Assembly (NCBI RefSeq): GCF_900142065.1
Contig: NZ_FSRJ01000004.1
Span: forward strand, 434,001-498,000
Direction: 5' to 3'
DNA from: Agromyces cerinus subsp. cerinus
GTDB lineage: Bacteria; Actinomycetota; Actinomycetes; Actinomycetales; Microbacteriaceae
Length of the DNA: 64,000 bases
Shown: positions 8,175 to 16,300 of the stretch, one piece after another
Layout: the number at the start of each line of letters is the position of its first letter
How positions within the stretch are numbered: position 1 is the stretch's first letter
Notes under the pieces: model-generated
What the model saw: only the letters and a program-made list of their open reading frames with translations
What the model was told of the DNA's origin: nothing
The model's database searches: none
Position numbers and translations under genes: made by a program

Positions 8175-8350
8175 CTACGGCTGATCTCCTTCGATGCCAG
8201 CCGGGCACATTCATCGTCGTTCCGGCGTGCGGCCAACACTATTGATTGATCAGACCGGATGCACGAGGCATCCCGCGCAAGCATCTCGGGCAGAGGCCCC
8301 GCAAAGCGTCATCGTGGCCCTCGCTACCGCTGGTCGGCGCCCGAGGCCGG

Positions 8351-9226
8351 CTACGGCAGCACCGGCGCCGACCCGCGCCCCTCGGCGACGATCGCCTCGA
8401 CGACGTCGGGCGCGGTGCGGCACTCGCCGAGCCGGTTCGGCTTGCCGGTGCCGTGGTAGTCGCTCGAGCCCGTGATGCGCAGCCCGAAGCGCGAGGCGAG
8501 CGCGCGCAACCGCGGCTTCGCGTCGGCGCGGTTCTCGGGGTGGTCGATCTCGAGCCCGAAGAGGCCCGCCTCCACGAGCTGCTCGAGGCGCTCGGGCGGG
8601 ATGACCCGCTCGGCGCCGCGCGTGCCTGGGTGCGCGAGCACGGGCACGCCGCCGGCTTCGCGAATGAGTCGCACTCCGGTGAGCGGGTCGGGTGCGTAGT
8701 GCGGTCGCGCGTAGCCCGCGCGCGGGTGCAGAATGCCGTCGAACGCGGCCGAGCGCGTGGCGGCGTGGCCACGGGCGACGAGCGCGTCGGCGATGTGCGG
8801 GCGACCGATGGTCGTGCCCTCGACCGTCTGGGCGAGCACGTCGTCCCAGGTGAGGGGGTAGTCGCGTCCGATGCTGCGCACGATCGCCTCGGCGCGGGTG
8901 AACCGCGATTCGCGGATGTGCGCCGTCTCGGCGATGAGCGCCTCGTCGAGCGGGTCGATCAGGTAGGCCAGCATGTGCACGCTCGTGTAGCCCTCGCGGG
9001 TCGAGAGCTCCATGCCGGGAATGAGGGCGACGCCGGTCTCCGGCACAGCGGCAGCGGCCTCGGCCCATCCGCTCGTCGTGTCGTGGTCGGTCAGCGCGAC
9101 GCCCCAGAGGCCGGCGCGCGCCGCCTGCCGCATGAGCTCGGCGGGAGCCTCCGTTCCGTCGGAGACCGTCGAGTGCGTGTGCAGGTCGGCTTCGCCCGTC
9201 GCAGCCTGGTCGTGGACGCGATTCAC
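8351..9226 (-). CDS. PHP-domain phosphoesterase
   Basis: A 291-residue protein of the polymerase-and-histidinol-phosphatase (PHP) family. Metal-binding motifs are visible in order: DLHTHSTVSDG, LTDHDTTSGW, IPGMELST, VLAHPGTRG and ITGSSDYHG. Together these make the trinuclear metal site. The closest functional group is the stand-alone RnaseAM/YciV type, which dephosphorylates 3',5'-bisphosphonucleotides and trims short RNA 5' ends; that assignment is by family resemblance. The ATG at 9226 overlaps the stop of the upstream RhuM-like gene by 4 bases (ATGA), so translation is coupled. Confidence 0.88.
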   Translation of the reverse strand: MNRVHDQAATGEADLHTHSTVSDGTEAPAELMRQAARAGLWGVALTDHDTTSGWAEAAAAVPETGVALIPGMELSTREGYTSVHMLAYLIDPLDEALIAETAHIRESRFTRAEAIVRSIGRDYPLTWDDVLAQTVEGTTIGRPHIADALVARGHAATRSAAFDGILHPRAGYARPHYAPDPLTGVRLIREAGGVPVLAHPGTRGAERVIPPERLEQLVEAGLFGLEIDHPENRADAKPRLRALASRFGLRITGSSDYHGTGKPNRLGECRTAPDVVEAIVAEGRGSAPVLP

Positions 9227-10176
9227 GAACCGTCCCCCGCAAGCATCCGCATGAGCAGCGCGATCATGAGGTCCTTCTCCTTCGGATCGCTCATCGCGAC
9301 CATGAGCGTGATTGCGGCGAGAGCGTTGTTCGTGATGCGCGATCGCCCGAGGTCGTCGGCGAGCACCCCGTTGTGTGCAAGGAAGTGCACGAAAAGCGCG
9401 GCCGCGCTGCGCTTGTTGCCGTCGGCGAGGGGGTGGTCTTTCACGACGAGGTAGAGCAGGTTCGCCGCCTTGTCCTGAACCGTTGGGTACAGGTCTCGGC
9501 CGGCGAATCCCTGGTACACGGTGGCGACGATGCCACGCAGCGCGTCGCCACGCTCGCGGCCGAAGAGATGGTCATCGGGAAACTCCGCGCGCACGTGGTC
9601 GATGACCGCCCGAGCGTCGGCATAGCTCAACGTCCAGGTCGGCGCATCGCCGGCTGGCGGAACGATCGTGCCGTCGTCGTAGTCTCGGAGCGCCTGCAAT
9701 CCCGGCAGATAACCCGAGAGCACATCCGCGACGCCTGACACGAGCTCATCGGTCGAGCGCGCGAGCACACGCACGATTCGACCGATCTGCGTGAGCCGCT
9801 GCTCGTTCAGTGCAACACCCTCGAGTACGTACCGGCGGAGCACCTGTGTGGCCCACTGTCGAAAGCGGACGCCCTCGGCTGACTTGACCCGATACCCAAC
9901 CGAGATCACGACATCGAGATCGTAGTGGACGACGAGATATGTCTTGCCATCGCTCGCAGTTGTTGCAAATTCTGCAACAACTGCCTCACGTTCGAGTTCT
10001 CCGTCGGCAAAGAGGTTTCGGAGGTGGCGGGAGATCGTCGACTTGTCACGGCCGAAGAGCTCGGAGATCTGGTCGGCAGAGAGCCACACGCTCTCGGCGT
10101 CGGTGCGCACGCCGAGTGTGACCGTGCCATCTGCGGACTGGTACAGCTCGATCTGACTCTGGATCGGATCGGTCAT
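9223..10176 (-). CDS. RhuM-family protein with C-terminal Fic/Doc domain
   Basis: A 317-residue protein. The N-terminal ~130 residues are RhuM-like with a helix-turn-helix (LSADQISELFGRDKSTISRHLRNLF). The C-terminal part has a Fic/Doc core, HPLADGNKR (249-257), resembling HxFxDANKR of Doc more than the HPFxxGNGR of AMP-transferring Fic enzymes, so it may phosphorylate or nucleotidylate a target. The ATG at 10176 was chosen over an upstream ATG because AAGGAG lies about 7 bases before it. No separate small antitoxin gene is adjacent. It overlaps the PHP gene by 4 bases. RhuM-family proteins are often found on accessory DNA, and the function is unproven. Confidence 0.85.
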   Translation of the reverse strand: MTDPIQSQIELYQSADGTVTLGVRTDAESVWLSADQISELFGRDKSTISRHLRNLFADGELEREAVVAEFATTASDGKTYLVVHYDLDVVISVGYRVKSAEGVRFRQWATQVLRRYVLEGVALNEQRLTQIGRIVRVLARSTDELVSGVADVLSGYLPGLQALRDYDDGTIVPPAGDAPTWTLSYADARAVIDHVRAEFPDDHLFGRERGDALRGIVATVYQGFAGRDLYPTVQDKAANLLYLVVKDHPLADGNKRSAAALFVHFLAHNGVLADDLGRSRITNNALAAITLMVAMSDPKEKDLMIALLMRMLAGDGS

Positions 10177-10375
10177 CCAGTCGCTCCTTCTCGGTCTTCG
10201 ACGATCGCGCAATGGCGCTCGCGTTCGGAATCCCGACGCCGACTCTCAGGCTATCGGCGACAGCCGACACACGCTGCGCTTCGCATGCGGAACTGATACG
10301 GCACGTCGGCCACCTCACCGGCGACTCCCAGCCGATCGGCAGCGACTCGACCGGCATCCGTCCGACTCGCTCGCC

Positions 10376-10381
10376 TAGGGT
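10376..10381 (+). promoter_or_regulatory. -10 box of a leaderless transcript
   Basis: TAGGGT ends 7 bases before the ATG at 10389, with no ribosome-binding site between. This placement fixes the start of the downstream gene. Confidence 0.55.
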
Positions 10382-10388
10382 TGGTGGA

Positions 10389-11405
10389 ATGCTCCCCCGC
10401 ATCCTCGGCTGGGTCTTCGTGCTCGGCACCGCCGCCGTTGCGCTCGTGCTCGTGTGGCCGCAGGCCTTCGGCCTGCAGAACCAGTGGGTGGCCGCGCACG
10501 TCGTCGCCCTGCGCGGCGCGGCAGCGGCCGGCGGCGTGCTCGCGCTGATCGTCTTCCTGCTCCTCGCCCTCGTGCGGCCCATCCGCATCTTCGCGTTCGC
10601 AATGGCCGCCGTGTTCGCGCTCTTCGCCGCGGGCAACGTCGCCGTGCTCACGGCCCGCGGGTTCGGAGCTTCCACCGCCGAGCCCGGCCCCGACTCCGTG
10701 ACGGTGCTCTCGTGGAACACCCTCGGCGAGGTGCCCGAGGCGTCGACGATCGCCGACCTCGCGCTCGAGCGGGGCGCCGATATCGTGGTGCTGCCCGAGA
10801 CCACGGAGCCGCTCGGCGAAGAGGTCGCGATCGCGATGCGCGAGGGCGGCAGCCCGATGTGGGTGCACACCGCCGCCTACGACGACATCGCGAAGGCCCG
10901 GTCGACGACGATCCTGATCAGCCCCGACCTCGGCGACTACGACGTGATCACGCCCGAGGTGCCCGGCCCGCCCGGCAACACGAACACGGTGCCGAGCGTC
11001 GTCGCCGACCCCTCCGATGGCGACGGCCCTCGCATCGTCGCCGTGCACGCCGTCGCGCCCATCCGCTGGGAGCTGCGCAACTGGCGAAGCGACCTCGACT
11101 GGCTGGCCGAGCAGTGCGCCGGCGACGACGTGATCATGGCCGGCGACTTCAATGCGACGGTCGATCACTTCGCCGGTCACGGCATCGACGACGGCGACAT
11201 GGGCCAGTGCACGGATGCCGCGGCGCAGGCCGGTTCCGCAGGACTCGGCACCTGGCCGACCGACGTCCCGCCGTTCTTCGGCAGCCCGATCGACCACGTC
11301 ATGGCGACCCCGAACTGGCGCGTCGAGGCGTTCGAAGTGCTCGAGGGCTACGACGATGCCGGCAGCGACCACCGGCCGATCGTGTCGACGCTCGTCGCTC
11401 GCTGA
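10389..11405 (+). CDS. Membrane-anchored endonuclease/exonuclease/phosphatase family protein
   Basis: A 338-residue protein with three N-terminal membrane helices (about residues 3-22, 36-60 and 62-82), then an extracytoplasmic endonuclease/exonuclease/phosphatase domain. Catalytic motifs: VLSWNTLG, VVLPETTE, VHAVAP, IMAGDFNATVDHF, GSPIDHVMATP and the terminal SDHRPIVS. Such membrane-tethered members are common in Actinobacteria and hydrolyse phosphodiesters outside the cell; the substrate is unknown. The ATG at 10389 was preferred over an in-frame upstream ATG because TAGGGT lies just ahead of it and the upstream extension has no membrane or domain features. Confidence 0.87.
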   Translation: MLPRILGWVFVLGTAAVALVLVWPQAFGLQNQWVAAHVVALRGAAAAGGVLALIVFLLLALVRPIRIFAFAMAAVFALFAAGNVAVLTARGFGASTAEPGPDSVTVLSWNTLGEVPEASTIADLALERGADIVVLPETTEPLGEEVAIAMREGGSPMWVHTAAYDDIAKARSTTILISPDLGDYDVITPEVPGPPGNTNTVPSVVADPSDGDGPRIVAVHAVAPIRWELRNWRSDLDWLAEQCAGDDVIMAGDFNATVDHFAGHGIDDGDMGQCTDAAAQAGSAGLGTWPTDVPPFFGSPIDHVMATPNWRVEAFEVLEGYDDAGSDHRPIVSTLVAR

Positions 11406-11420
11406 GACCGCCTCTGCTCG

Positions 11421-11456
11421 CTGAGCCTGTCGAAGCGCGCCCTTCGACAGGCTCAG
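11421..11456. repeat. Perfect 15-bp inverted repeat between two genes
   Basis: CTGAGCCTGTCGAAG (11421-11435) and CTTCGACAGGCTCAG (11442-11456) pair perfectly around a 6-base loop, 15 bases after the phosphatase stop. It may terminate that gene. The arm sequence recurs in altered form at 24860-24965, so this is a dispersed repeat rather than only a local terminator. Confidence 0.85.
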
Positions 11457-11491
11457 GGAACACGGCAGCGTGAAGTGGGAGAATGGTCGGC

Positions 11492-13063
11492 ATGGCCAAC
11501 ACCAGTGACACCTCCACGACCGAGACGGCGGCTCCGGCCACGACCGCGAGCGAGGAGACGGTCCGCGACGCGAACCGCTCGACCACGCCCGGCTCGGAGG
11601 GCTTCAAGAACTTCATCGGCAGCGGCTGGGCCGAGCGCGACGAGACGTTGCCGCAGGCGCGCGAGCAGGCGTCGTTCGCCGCTGCACGCCGTGCGAAGGT
11701 CTCGGCAGCCTTCACCGGCCAGCGACTCATCGTTCCCGCGGGCGACGTGAAGCAGCGCGCCAACGACACCGACTACCCGTTCCGCGCGCACTCGGCGTTC
11801 GCGCACCTGACCGGCTGGGGCTCCGACTCCGAGCCCGGCGCCGTGCTCGTCTTCGAACCGACGACCGACGGCCACGAGGCGACCGTCTACTTCCGCGAGC
11901 GCGCCGGCCGCGACTCCGAGGAGTTCTACGCCAACCCCGCCATCGGCGAGTTCTGGATCGGCCCGCGCCCCTCACTGGCGCACGTCGCCGCCGACCTCGA
12001 CATCGCCACCCGCGGGCTCGAGGAGTTCGACCGGGTCATCGACGCCGTCGACACAGCGACCCTCGTGCTGCGCGAGGCCGACGCATCCGTCACCGAGCGC
12101 GTCGACCACGCCCGCATCCGCTTCGCCGCCGAGCAGGCGCTGTCGACGAACGCCTCCGACGCCCCGTTCTCGCTCGAGGTCGGCGGCTCGCACGAGCCCG
12201 ACGCCGAGGTCGCCCGCGTGCTCTCCGAGCTGCGCCTCGTGAAAGACGGGTTCGAGATCGCCCAGATGCGCGCCGCGATCGACGCGACGCAGCGCGGCTT
12301 CACCGAGGTCATCGGCGAACTGCCCCGCATCACGGCCGAGGTGCGCGGCGAACGCGTCATCGAAGGCGTCTTCGCGACCCGCGCCCGTCTCGACGGCAAC
12401 GACGTCGGCTACGACTCGATCGCCGCCGCCGGCCCGCACGCCACGATCCTGCACTGGACCCGCAACGACGGCCCCGTCGTGCCCGGCGACCTCGTGCTGC
12501 TCGACGCCGGCGTCGAGATGGACAGCTACTACACCGCCGACATCACCCGCACCTTCCCGGTGAACGGCACGTTCTCCGAGGTGCAGCGCAAGATCTACGA
12601 AGCCGTGCGCGAGGCGGCCGACGCCGCGTTCGCGATCGTCAAGCCCGGCATCGTCTTCCGCGAGGTGCACGCGGCCGCGATGCAGGTCATCGCCCGCAAG
12701 ACCGCCGAGTGGGGCTTCCTGCCGGTCTCGGCCGAGGAGTCGCTCGAGCCCGAGAACCAGTTCCACCGCCGGTACATGGTGCACGGCACGAGCCACCACC
12801 TCGGCCTCGACGTGCACGACTGCGCGCAGGCGCGACGCGAGATGTACATGGACGGCGTCGTCGAAGCAGGCATGGTCTTCACGATCGAGCCGGGCCTCTA
12901 CTTCCAGGCCGACGACCTCACGGTGCCCGCGGAGTTCCGCGGCATCGGCGTGCGCATCGAAGACGACATCCTCGTCACCGCGGACGGCGCCGAGAACCTC
13001 TCGGCGGGCATCCCCCGCACGGCCGATGAAGTCGAGGCGTGGGTGCGCGGCGAGGCTCGGTAG
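11492..13063 (+). CDS. Xaa-Pro aminopeptidase (PepP/M24B)
   Basis: About 523 residues; removes N-terminal residues ahead of proline with two manganese ions. The N-terminal ~190 residues form the aminopeptidase P N-domain (YPFRAHSAFAHLTGW). The C-terminal pita-bread domain shows the metal ligands: LLDAGVEMDSYYTADITRTF (two Asp), HGTSHHLGLDVHD (His), TIEPGLYF (Glu) and GVRIEDDILV (Glu). The ATG at 11492 was chosen over an in-frame GTG three codons upstream because the conserved part begins later either way. It is a single-gene unit between the inverted repeats at 11421 and 13112. Confidence 0.93.
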   Translation: MANTSDTSTTETAAPATTASEETVRDANRSTTPGSEGFKNFIGSGWAERDETLPQAREQASFAAARRAKVSAAFTGQRLIVPAGDVKQRANDTDYPFRAHSAFAHLTGWGSDSEPGAVLVFEPTTDGHEATVYFRERAGRDSEEFYANPAIGEFWIGPRPSLAHVAADLDIATRGLEEFDRVIDAVDTATLVLREADASVTERVDHARIRFAAEQALSTNASDAPFSLEVGGSHEPDAEVARVLSELRLVKDGFEIAQMRAAIDATQRGFTEVIGELPRITAEVRGERVIEGVFATRARLDGNDVGYDSIAAAGPHATILHWTRNDGPVVPGDLVLLDAGVEMDSYYTADITRTFPVNGTFSEVQRKIYEAVREAADAAFAIVKPGIVFREVHAAAMQVIARKTAEWGFLPVSAEESLEPENQFHRRYMVHGTSHHLGLDVHDCAQARREMYMDGVVEAGMVFTIEPGLYFQADDLTVPAEFRGIGVRIEDDILVTADGAENLSAGIPRTADEVEAWVRGEAR

Positions 13064-13111
13064 CTCTCGTTCCCCGCGATGCGCGACCGGGGCGTACGTC
13101 CCGGCCCGCGT

Positions 13112-13185
13112 AACTGCGGATATACGATCCGACACCCCGGGCACTGGGCGCCGACCACGGCGCGCCAGATCGTATATCCGCAGTT
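13112..13185. repeat. 18-bp perfect inverted repeat with 38-bp spacer
   Basis: AACTGCGGATATACGATC (13112-13129) and its exact complement (13168-13185) flank a GC-rich 38-bp centre. The arms are AT-richer than the surroundings. It lies between convergent genes (PepP stop 13063, PGPGW protein stop 13229). It could be a two-way terminator, a REP/MITE-like element or a protein binding site; nothing in the window codes for a partner. Confidence 0.85.
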
Positions 13186-13228
13186 GTGCCAGCGGTGGTC
13201 GGCAGCGGCGATCGACGCCTGGTAGTCG

Positions 13229-13576
13229 TCAGTCGCCGGCGACCGGGCGAACGGCCCGGCGAGCCTGCCACCACGCCCAGAAGCGGGCGAGCTGGCGCTT
13301 GGCGAACGCGGCGACCCGCTTCGCCCACGCGAACTCGGTGCCGAGAATGGCGAGGCCGAGGAAGACGATGAGCCACCCCGGCCCGGGCAACGGCACGAGC
13401 AGCAGACCGACGGTCGCGATCAGGCTGCCGAGCACGGCGACGGCCACGCGGTAGGCGCGTCGCAGGCCGGGCCTGCGCTCGATGCGGCGACGGATGGCAC
13501 GGAGCATCCGCATGATCGGCCGATCGGGTCGTTCACCCTCGGCGATCTCGATCGCGAGCTCGTCCTGCGTCACCAT
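13229..13576 (-). CDS. PGPGW-type small membrane protein
   Basis: A 115-residue protein with two membrane helices (about residues 46-64 and 68-86) joined by VPLPGPGWLIVFLG, the proline-glycine-tryptophan motif of the TIGR02611/PGPGW family common in Actinobacteria, with unknown function. The N-terminus is basic and cytoplasmic; the C-terminus is Arg/Trp-rich. The start at 13576 is supported by TATCGT (13583-13588, minus) 6 bases upstream, suggesting a leaderless mRNA. Longer in-frame starts give an Arg/Pro-rich extension typical of read-through, so they were rejected. Confidence 0.82.
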   Translation of the reverse strand: MVTQDELAIEIAEGERPDRPIMRMLRAIRRRIERRPGLRRAYRVAVAVLGSLIATVGLLLVPLPGPGWLIVFLGLAILGTEFAWAKRVAAFAKRQLARFWAWWQARRAVRPVAGD

Positions 13577-13640
13577 TCGGTCACGATATATCGCGACTCT
13601 GGGAAGTCGCCTCGATCTCGGAGGATCGCTGCGGTGCGGC

Positions 13641-14384
13641 TCAGCGCTCCGGCGCGGGCGGCTCTGCGGCGGTCGATGCCTCGGGCCCGTCGGTGTCAGC
13701 CTGCGGGGCAGCGGATGCCGCGTCGCCGGTGTCGGCCGCCGGCGCGAGCTCCCCGTAGCGCGGGCGAGCGGGAGTCTGCGAGGCGCGCGCCGCTTCGGCC
13801 GCGGCGCGCTTCGCGGCATCCGTCGCCTCGCCGTAGCTCAGCGGTCGCCCGCCGTTCTCGACGGGGAGGTTCGCCGCGGGTTGCTCCGGCGCCGGCGCAT
13901 CGACGCCGAGCACGCTGCGGGCGCGATCGACGTGCGCGCTCTCGGCGACGATCGCGTACCGAGTCGCGAGCACCTGCCCGACCGAGGTGAAGTCTCGGCG
14001 GCGACGGTTCAGCGAATACGAGACGACGCTGAAGATCATGCCGAATCCGGCACCGATGAGCACGGCCGAGATGAGGATGCCGACCGAGGCTCCGGTCGGA
14101 GCGAAGATGAAGAAGAGCAGACCGAGGAACGTTCCGAACCAGGCACCCGAGAGGGCGCCGGCGCCGGCGGCGCGACCCCACGTGAGTTTGCCCGTGATGC
14201 GCTCGACGCTCGTGAGGTCGGTGCCGACGATCGCGAGCTCCTTCACGGGGAACTCGGCCTTGGCGAGCGCATCGACGGCAGACTGCGCCTCGGCGTAGGT
14301 CTCGAAGCTCGCCACCGTCTCCCCCTTGGGCAGGATCGGGTAGGCACGGCCGACACGGCCGCCGAACGGCGATTGAGTGCTCAC
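13641..14384 (-). CDS. General-stress-protein-like membrane protein
   Basis: A 247-residue protein. Residues 20-70 resemble the N-terminal domain of the general stress protein 17M/YflT family (TVASFETYAEAQSAVDALAKAEFPVKELAIVGTDL). A glycine-rich membrane hairpin follows (about residues 76-100 and 103-127). Next is an RYAIVAESAHVDRARSVL segment that looks like a second half-domain. The last ~90 residues are Ala/Pro/Glu-rich and probably disordered. The family is typical of Actinobacteria; its biochemical role is unknown. Confidence 0.78.
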   Translation of the reverse strand: MSTQSPFGGRVGRAYPILPKGETVASFETYAEAQSAVDALAKAEFPVKELAIVGTDLTSVERITGKLTWGRAAGAGALSGAWFGTFLGLLFFIFAPTGASVGILISAVLIGAGFGMIFSVVSYSLNRRRRDFTSVGQVLATRYAIVAESAHVDRARSVLGVDAPAPEQPAANLPVENGGRPLSYGEATDAAKRAAAEAARASQTPARPRYGELAPAADTGDAASAAPQADTDGPEASTAAEPPAPER

Positions 14385-14463
14385 CCCGCCATTCTCCCAC
14401 GACGCGCACGTCGAGGGCCGGGAAGCGGGGCCGGGCAGGAGGCATCGGGACTAAGTTGGAACC

Positions 14464-15792
14464 GTGAGCGCCTCGAGAGTCTTCGTCGCCCGACTCGCCG
14501 GGTGCGCCGTCTTCGACCCCGCCGGTGATCGGGTCGGCAAGGTGCGCGACGTCCTCGTCGTGTACCGCAAGAACGACCCTCCGCGCGTCGTCGGCCTGAT
14601 CGTCGAGATTCCGGGCAAGCGCCGGGTGTTCGTCTCGATCGGCCGGGTCACCTCGATCGGCGGCGGTCAGATCATCACGACCGGGCTCATCAACCTGCGA
14701 CGCTTCGAGCAGCGCGGCGGCGAGGTGCGGGTGATCGCCGAGATGCTCGGCCGCAAGGTCGCCTTCACCGACGGCTCGGGCGAGGCTGCGATCGAAGACG
14801 TTGCGATCGAAGAGCTCGAGCCCGGCGAGTGGCAGGTGGACCAGCTCTTCGTGCGCCGGCCCAAGGGCGCCTCGCCGTTCTCGAAGGGGCAGTCCGCCTA
14901 CGTCACCTGGCGCGAGGTGCGCGAGGTCAACCCTCCCGGTGAGGCGCAGTCGGCCGAGCACCTCATCGCGTCGTACTCCGAGCTGAAGCCGGCCGACCTC
15001 GCGAACACGCTCCTCGACCTGCCCGCGCAGCGACGCCAGGAGGTCGCCGAGGAGCTCTCCGACGACCGCCTCGCCGACGTGCTCGAAGAGATGCCCGAGT
15101 CCGACCAGGTCGTGATCCTCGCCGGCCTCGGCGACGACCGCGCCGCCGACGTGCTCGACCACATGCAGCCCGACGACGCGGCCGACCTCATCGCGCAGCT
15201 CCCCGAAGAGCGCGGTGAGCACCTGCTCGAGCTCATGGAGCCCGAAGAGGCCGACGACGTGCGCTTCCTGCTCTCCTACGGGCCCGACACCGCCGGTGGC
15301 CTCATGACCCCCGAGCCGATCATCGTCTCGGCCGACGCGACCGTCGCCGAGGGCCTCGCGCTCATCCGCCGTCACGACCTGCCGCCCGCCCTCGGCGCCG
15401 CGGTCTGCGTGACGCTGCCGCCGTACGAGCCGCCCACCGGGCGATTCCTCGGCATCGTGCACTTCCAGCGGATGCTCCGCTATCCCCCGCACGAGCGTCT
15501 CGGCACGCTCATCGACCAGGGTCTCGAGCCCGTGCGCGCCGACACCTCGGCCGCCGAGGTGAGCCGCATCCTCGCGAGCTACGACCTCGTGTCGGTGCCG
15601 GTCGTCGATGAGAAGCATCGACTCGTCGGGGTGGTGACGATTGACGACGTGCTCGACTACCTCCTGCCCGATGACTGGCGAAGTCATCCCGAAGACGCCG
15701 AGGTGGGGCGCCGCGCAGCCGCGCGAGCCCAGCTGACGACGGGGAGTATCCCCATCGCGAACGGAAGGAGGGCAGGAGATGGCACGCGCTGA
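14464..15792 (+). CDS. PRC-barrel / MgtE N-domain / CBS-pair protein, soluble
   Basis: A 442-residue protein beginning with two PRC-barrel-like units (FVARLAGCAVFDPAGDRVGKVRDVLV; QVDQLFVRRPKG). A helical MgtE_N domain follows with repeated ELPPERR-like motifs (LPAQRRQEVAEEL, MQPDDAADLIAQLPEE), then two CBS domains (TAGGLMTPEPIIV; VPVVDEKHRLVGVVTIDDVLDYLL). The membrane pore of MgtE is absent, so this is not itself a magnesium channel; it may sense Mg2+ or nucleotides for a partner. The GTG start has TAAGTT (14452-14457) 6 bases upstream. It overlaps the DUF1003 gene by 14 bases, indicating an operon with Mrp. Confidence 0.9.
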   Translation: MSASRVFVARLAGCAVFDPAGDRVGKVRDVLVVYRKNDPPRVVGLIVEIPGKRRVFVSIGRVTSIGGGQIITTGLINLRRFEQRGGEVRVIAEMLGRKVAFTDGSGEAAIEDVAIEELEPGEWQVDQLFVRRPKGASPFSKGQSAYVTWREVREVNPPGEAQSAEHLIASYSELKPADLANTLLDLPAQRRQEVAEELSDDRLADVLEEMPESDQVVILAGLGDDRAADVLDHMQPDDAADLIAQLPEERGEHLLELMEPEEADDVRFLLSYGPDTAGGLMTPEPIIVSADATVAEGLALIRRHDLPPALGAAVCVTLPPYEPPTGRFLGIVHFQRMLRYPPHERLGTLIDQGLEPVRADTSAAEVSRILASYDLVSVPVVDEKHRLVGVVTIDDVLDYLLPDDWRSHPEDAEVGRRAAARAQLTTGSIPIANGRRAGDGTR

Positions 15793-16300
15793 CGCCGACG
15801 AGCGGCGATTCGACACCCCGAAGGGCACGCGCCGCGCCCCGTCCTTCCGCGGCTCGGGCGACAGCGACCGCTTCGGCCGCTTCACCGAGTGGGTGGCCCG
15901 CGGCATGGGCACTCCCGGCTTCCTGCTCGGACTGTCGGTGTTCGCGATCGGCTGGATGGTCTGGAACACCTTCGCCCCCGAGGAATGGCGCTTCGACTCG
16001 ATCGCGATCGGCTTCACGGCGCTCACGCTCGTGCTCTCCTTGCAGGCCTCCTACGCCGCGCCCCTTATCCTGCTCGCGCAGAACCGCCAAGACGACCGCG
16101 ACCGCGTGCAGATCGAGCAGGATCGCCAACGCGCCGAGCGCAATCTCGCCGACACCGAGTACCTCGCCCGCGAGGTCGTGGCCCTGCGACTGGCCATGAA
16201 GGACCTCGCATCGCGCGAGTTCATCCGTTCCGAGCTCCGGGCGATCATCGAAGAGCTCGACCGACGCGACGAGGAGGACGCCGAGCATGCCGGCCGCTGA
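15779..16300 (+). CDS. DUF1003 membrane protein
   Basis: A 173-residue protein with a basic N-terminus and two membrane helices (about residues 43-63 and 74-98, including FAIGWMVWNTF and LSLQASYAAPLILLAQNRQ). A long charged coiled coil follows (DDRDRVQIEQDRQRAERN...). The second helix with Ala-Ser/Ala-Pro and the NRQxxRDR motif defines DUF1003, a family of unknown function. The strong site GGAAGGAGG lies just ahead of the ATG. It overlaps both neighbours (14 bases each side), so the three-gene order is tightly coupled. Confidence 0.9.
   Translation: MARADADERRFDTPKGTRRAPSFRGSGDSDRFGRFTEWVARGMGTPGFLLGLSVFAIGWMVWNTFAPEEWRFDSIAIGFTALTLVLSLQASYAAPLILLAQNRQDDRDRVQIEQDRQRAERNLADTEYLAREVVALRLAMKDLASREFIRSELRAIIEELDRRDEEDAEHAGR

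Noticed and set aside
10212-10388. N-terminal extension of the phosphatase gene
   Set aside because: The extra 59 residues have no membrane or domain character and the likely -10 box lies inside it.
14464-15792. Magnesium transporter MgtE
   Set aside because: Only the cytoplasmic MgtE_N and CBS parts are present; there are no pore helices.
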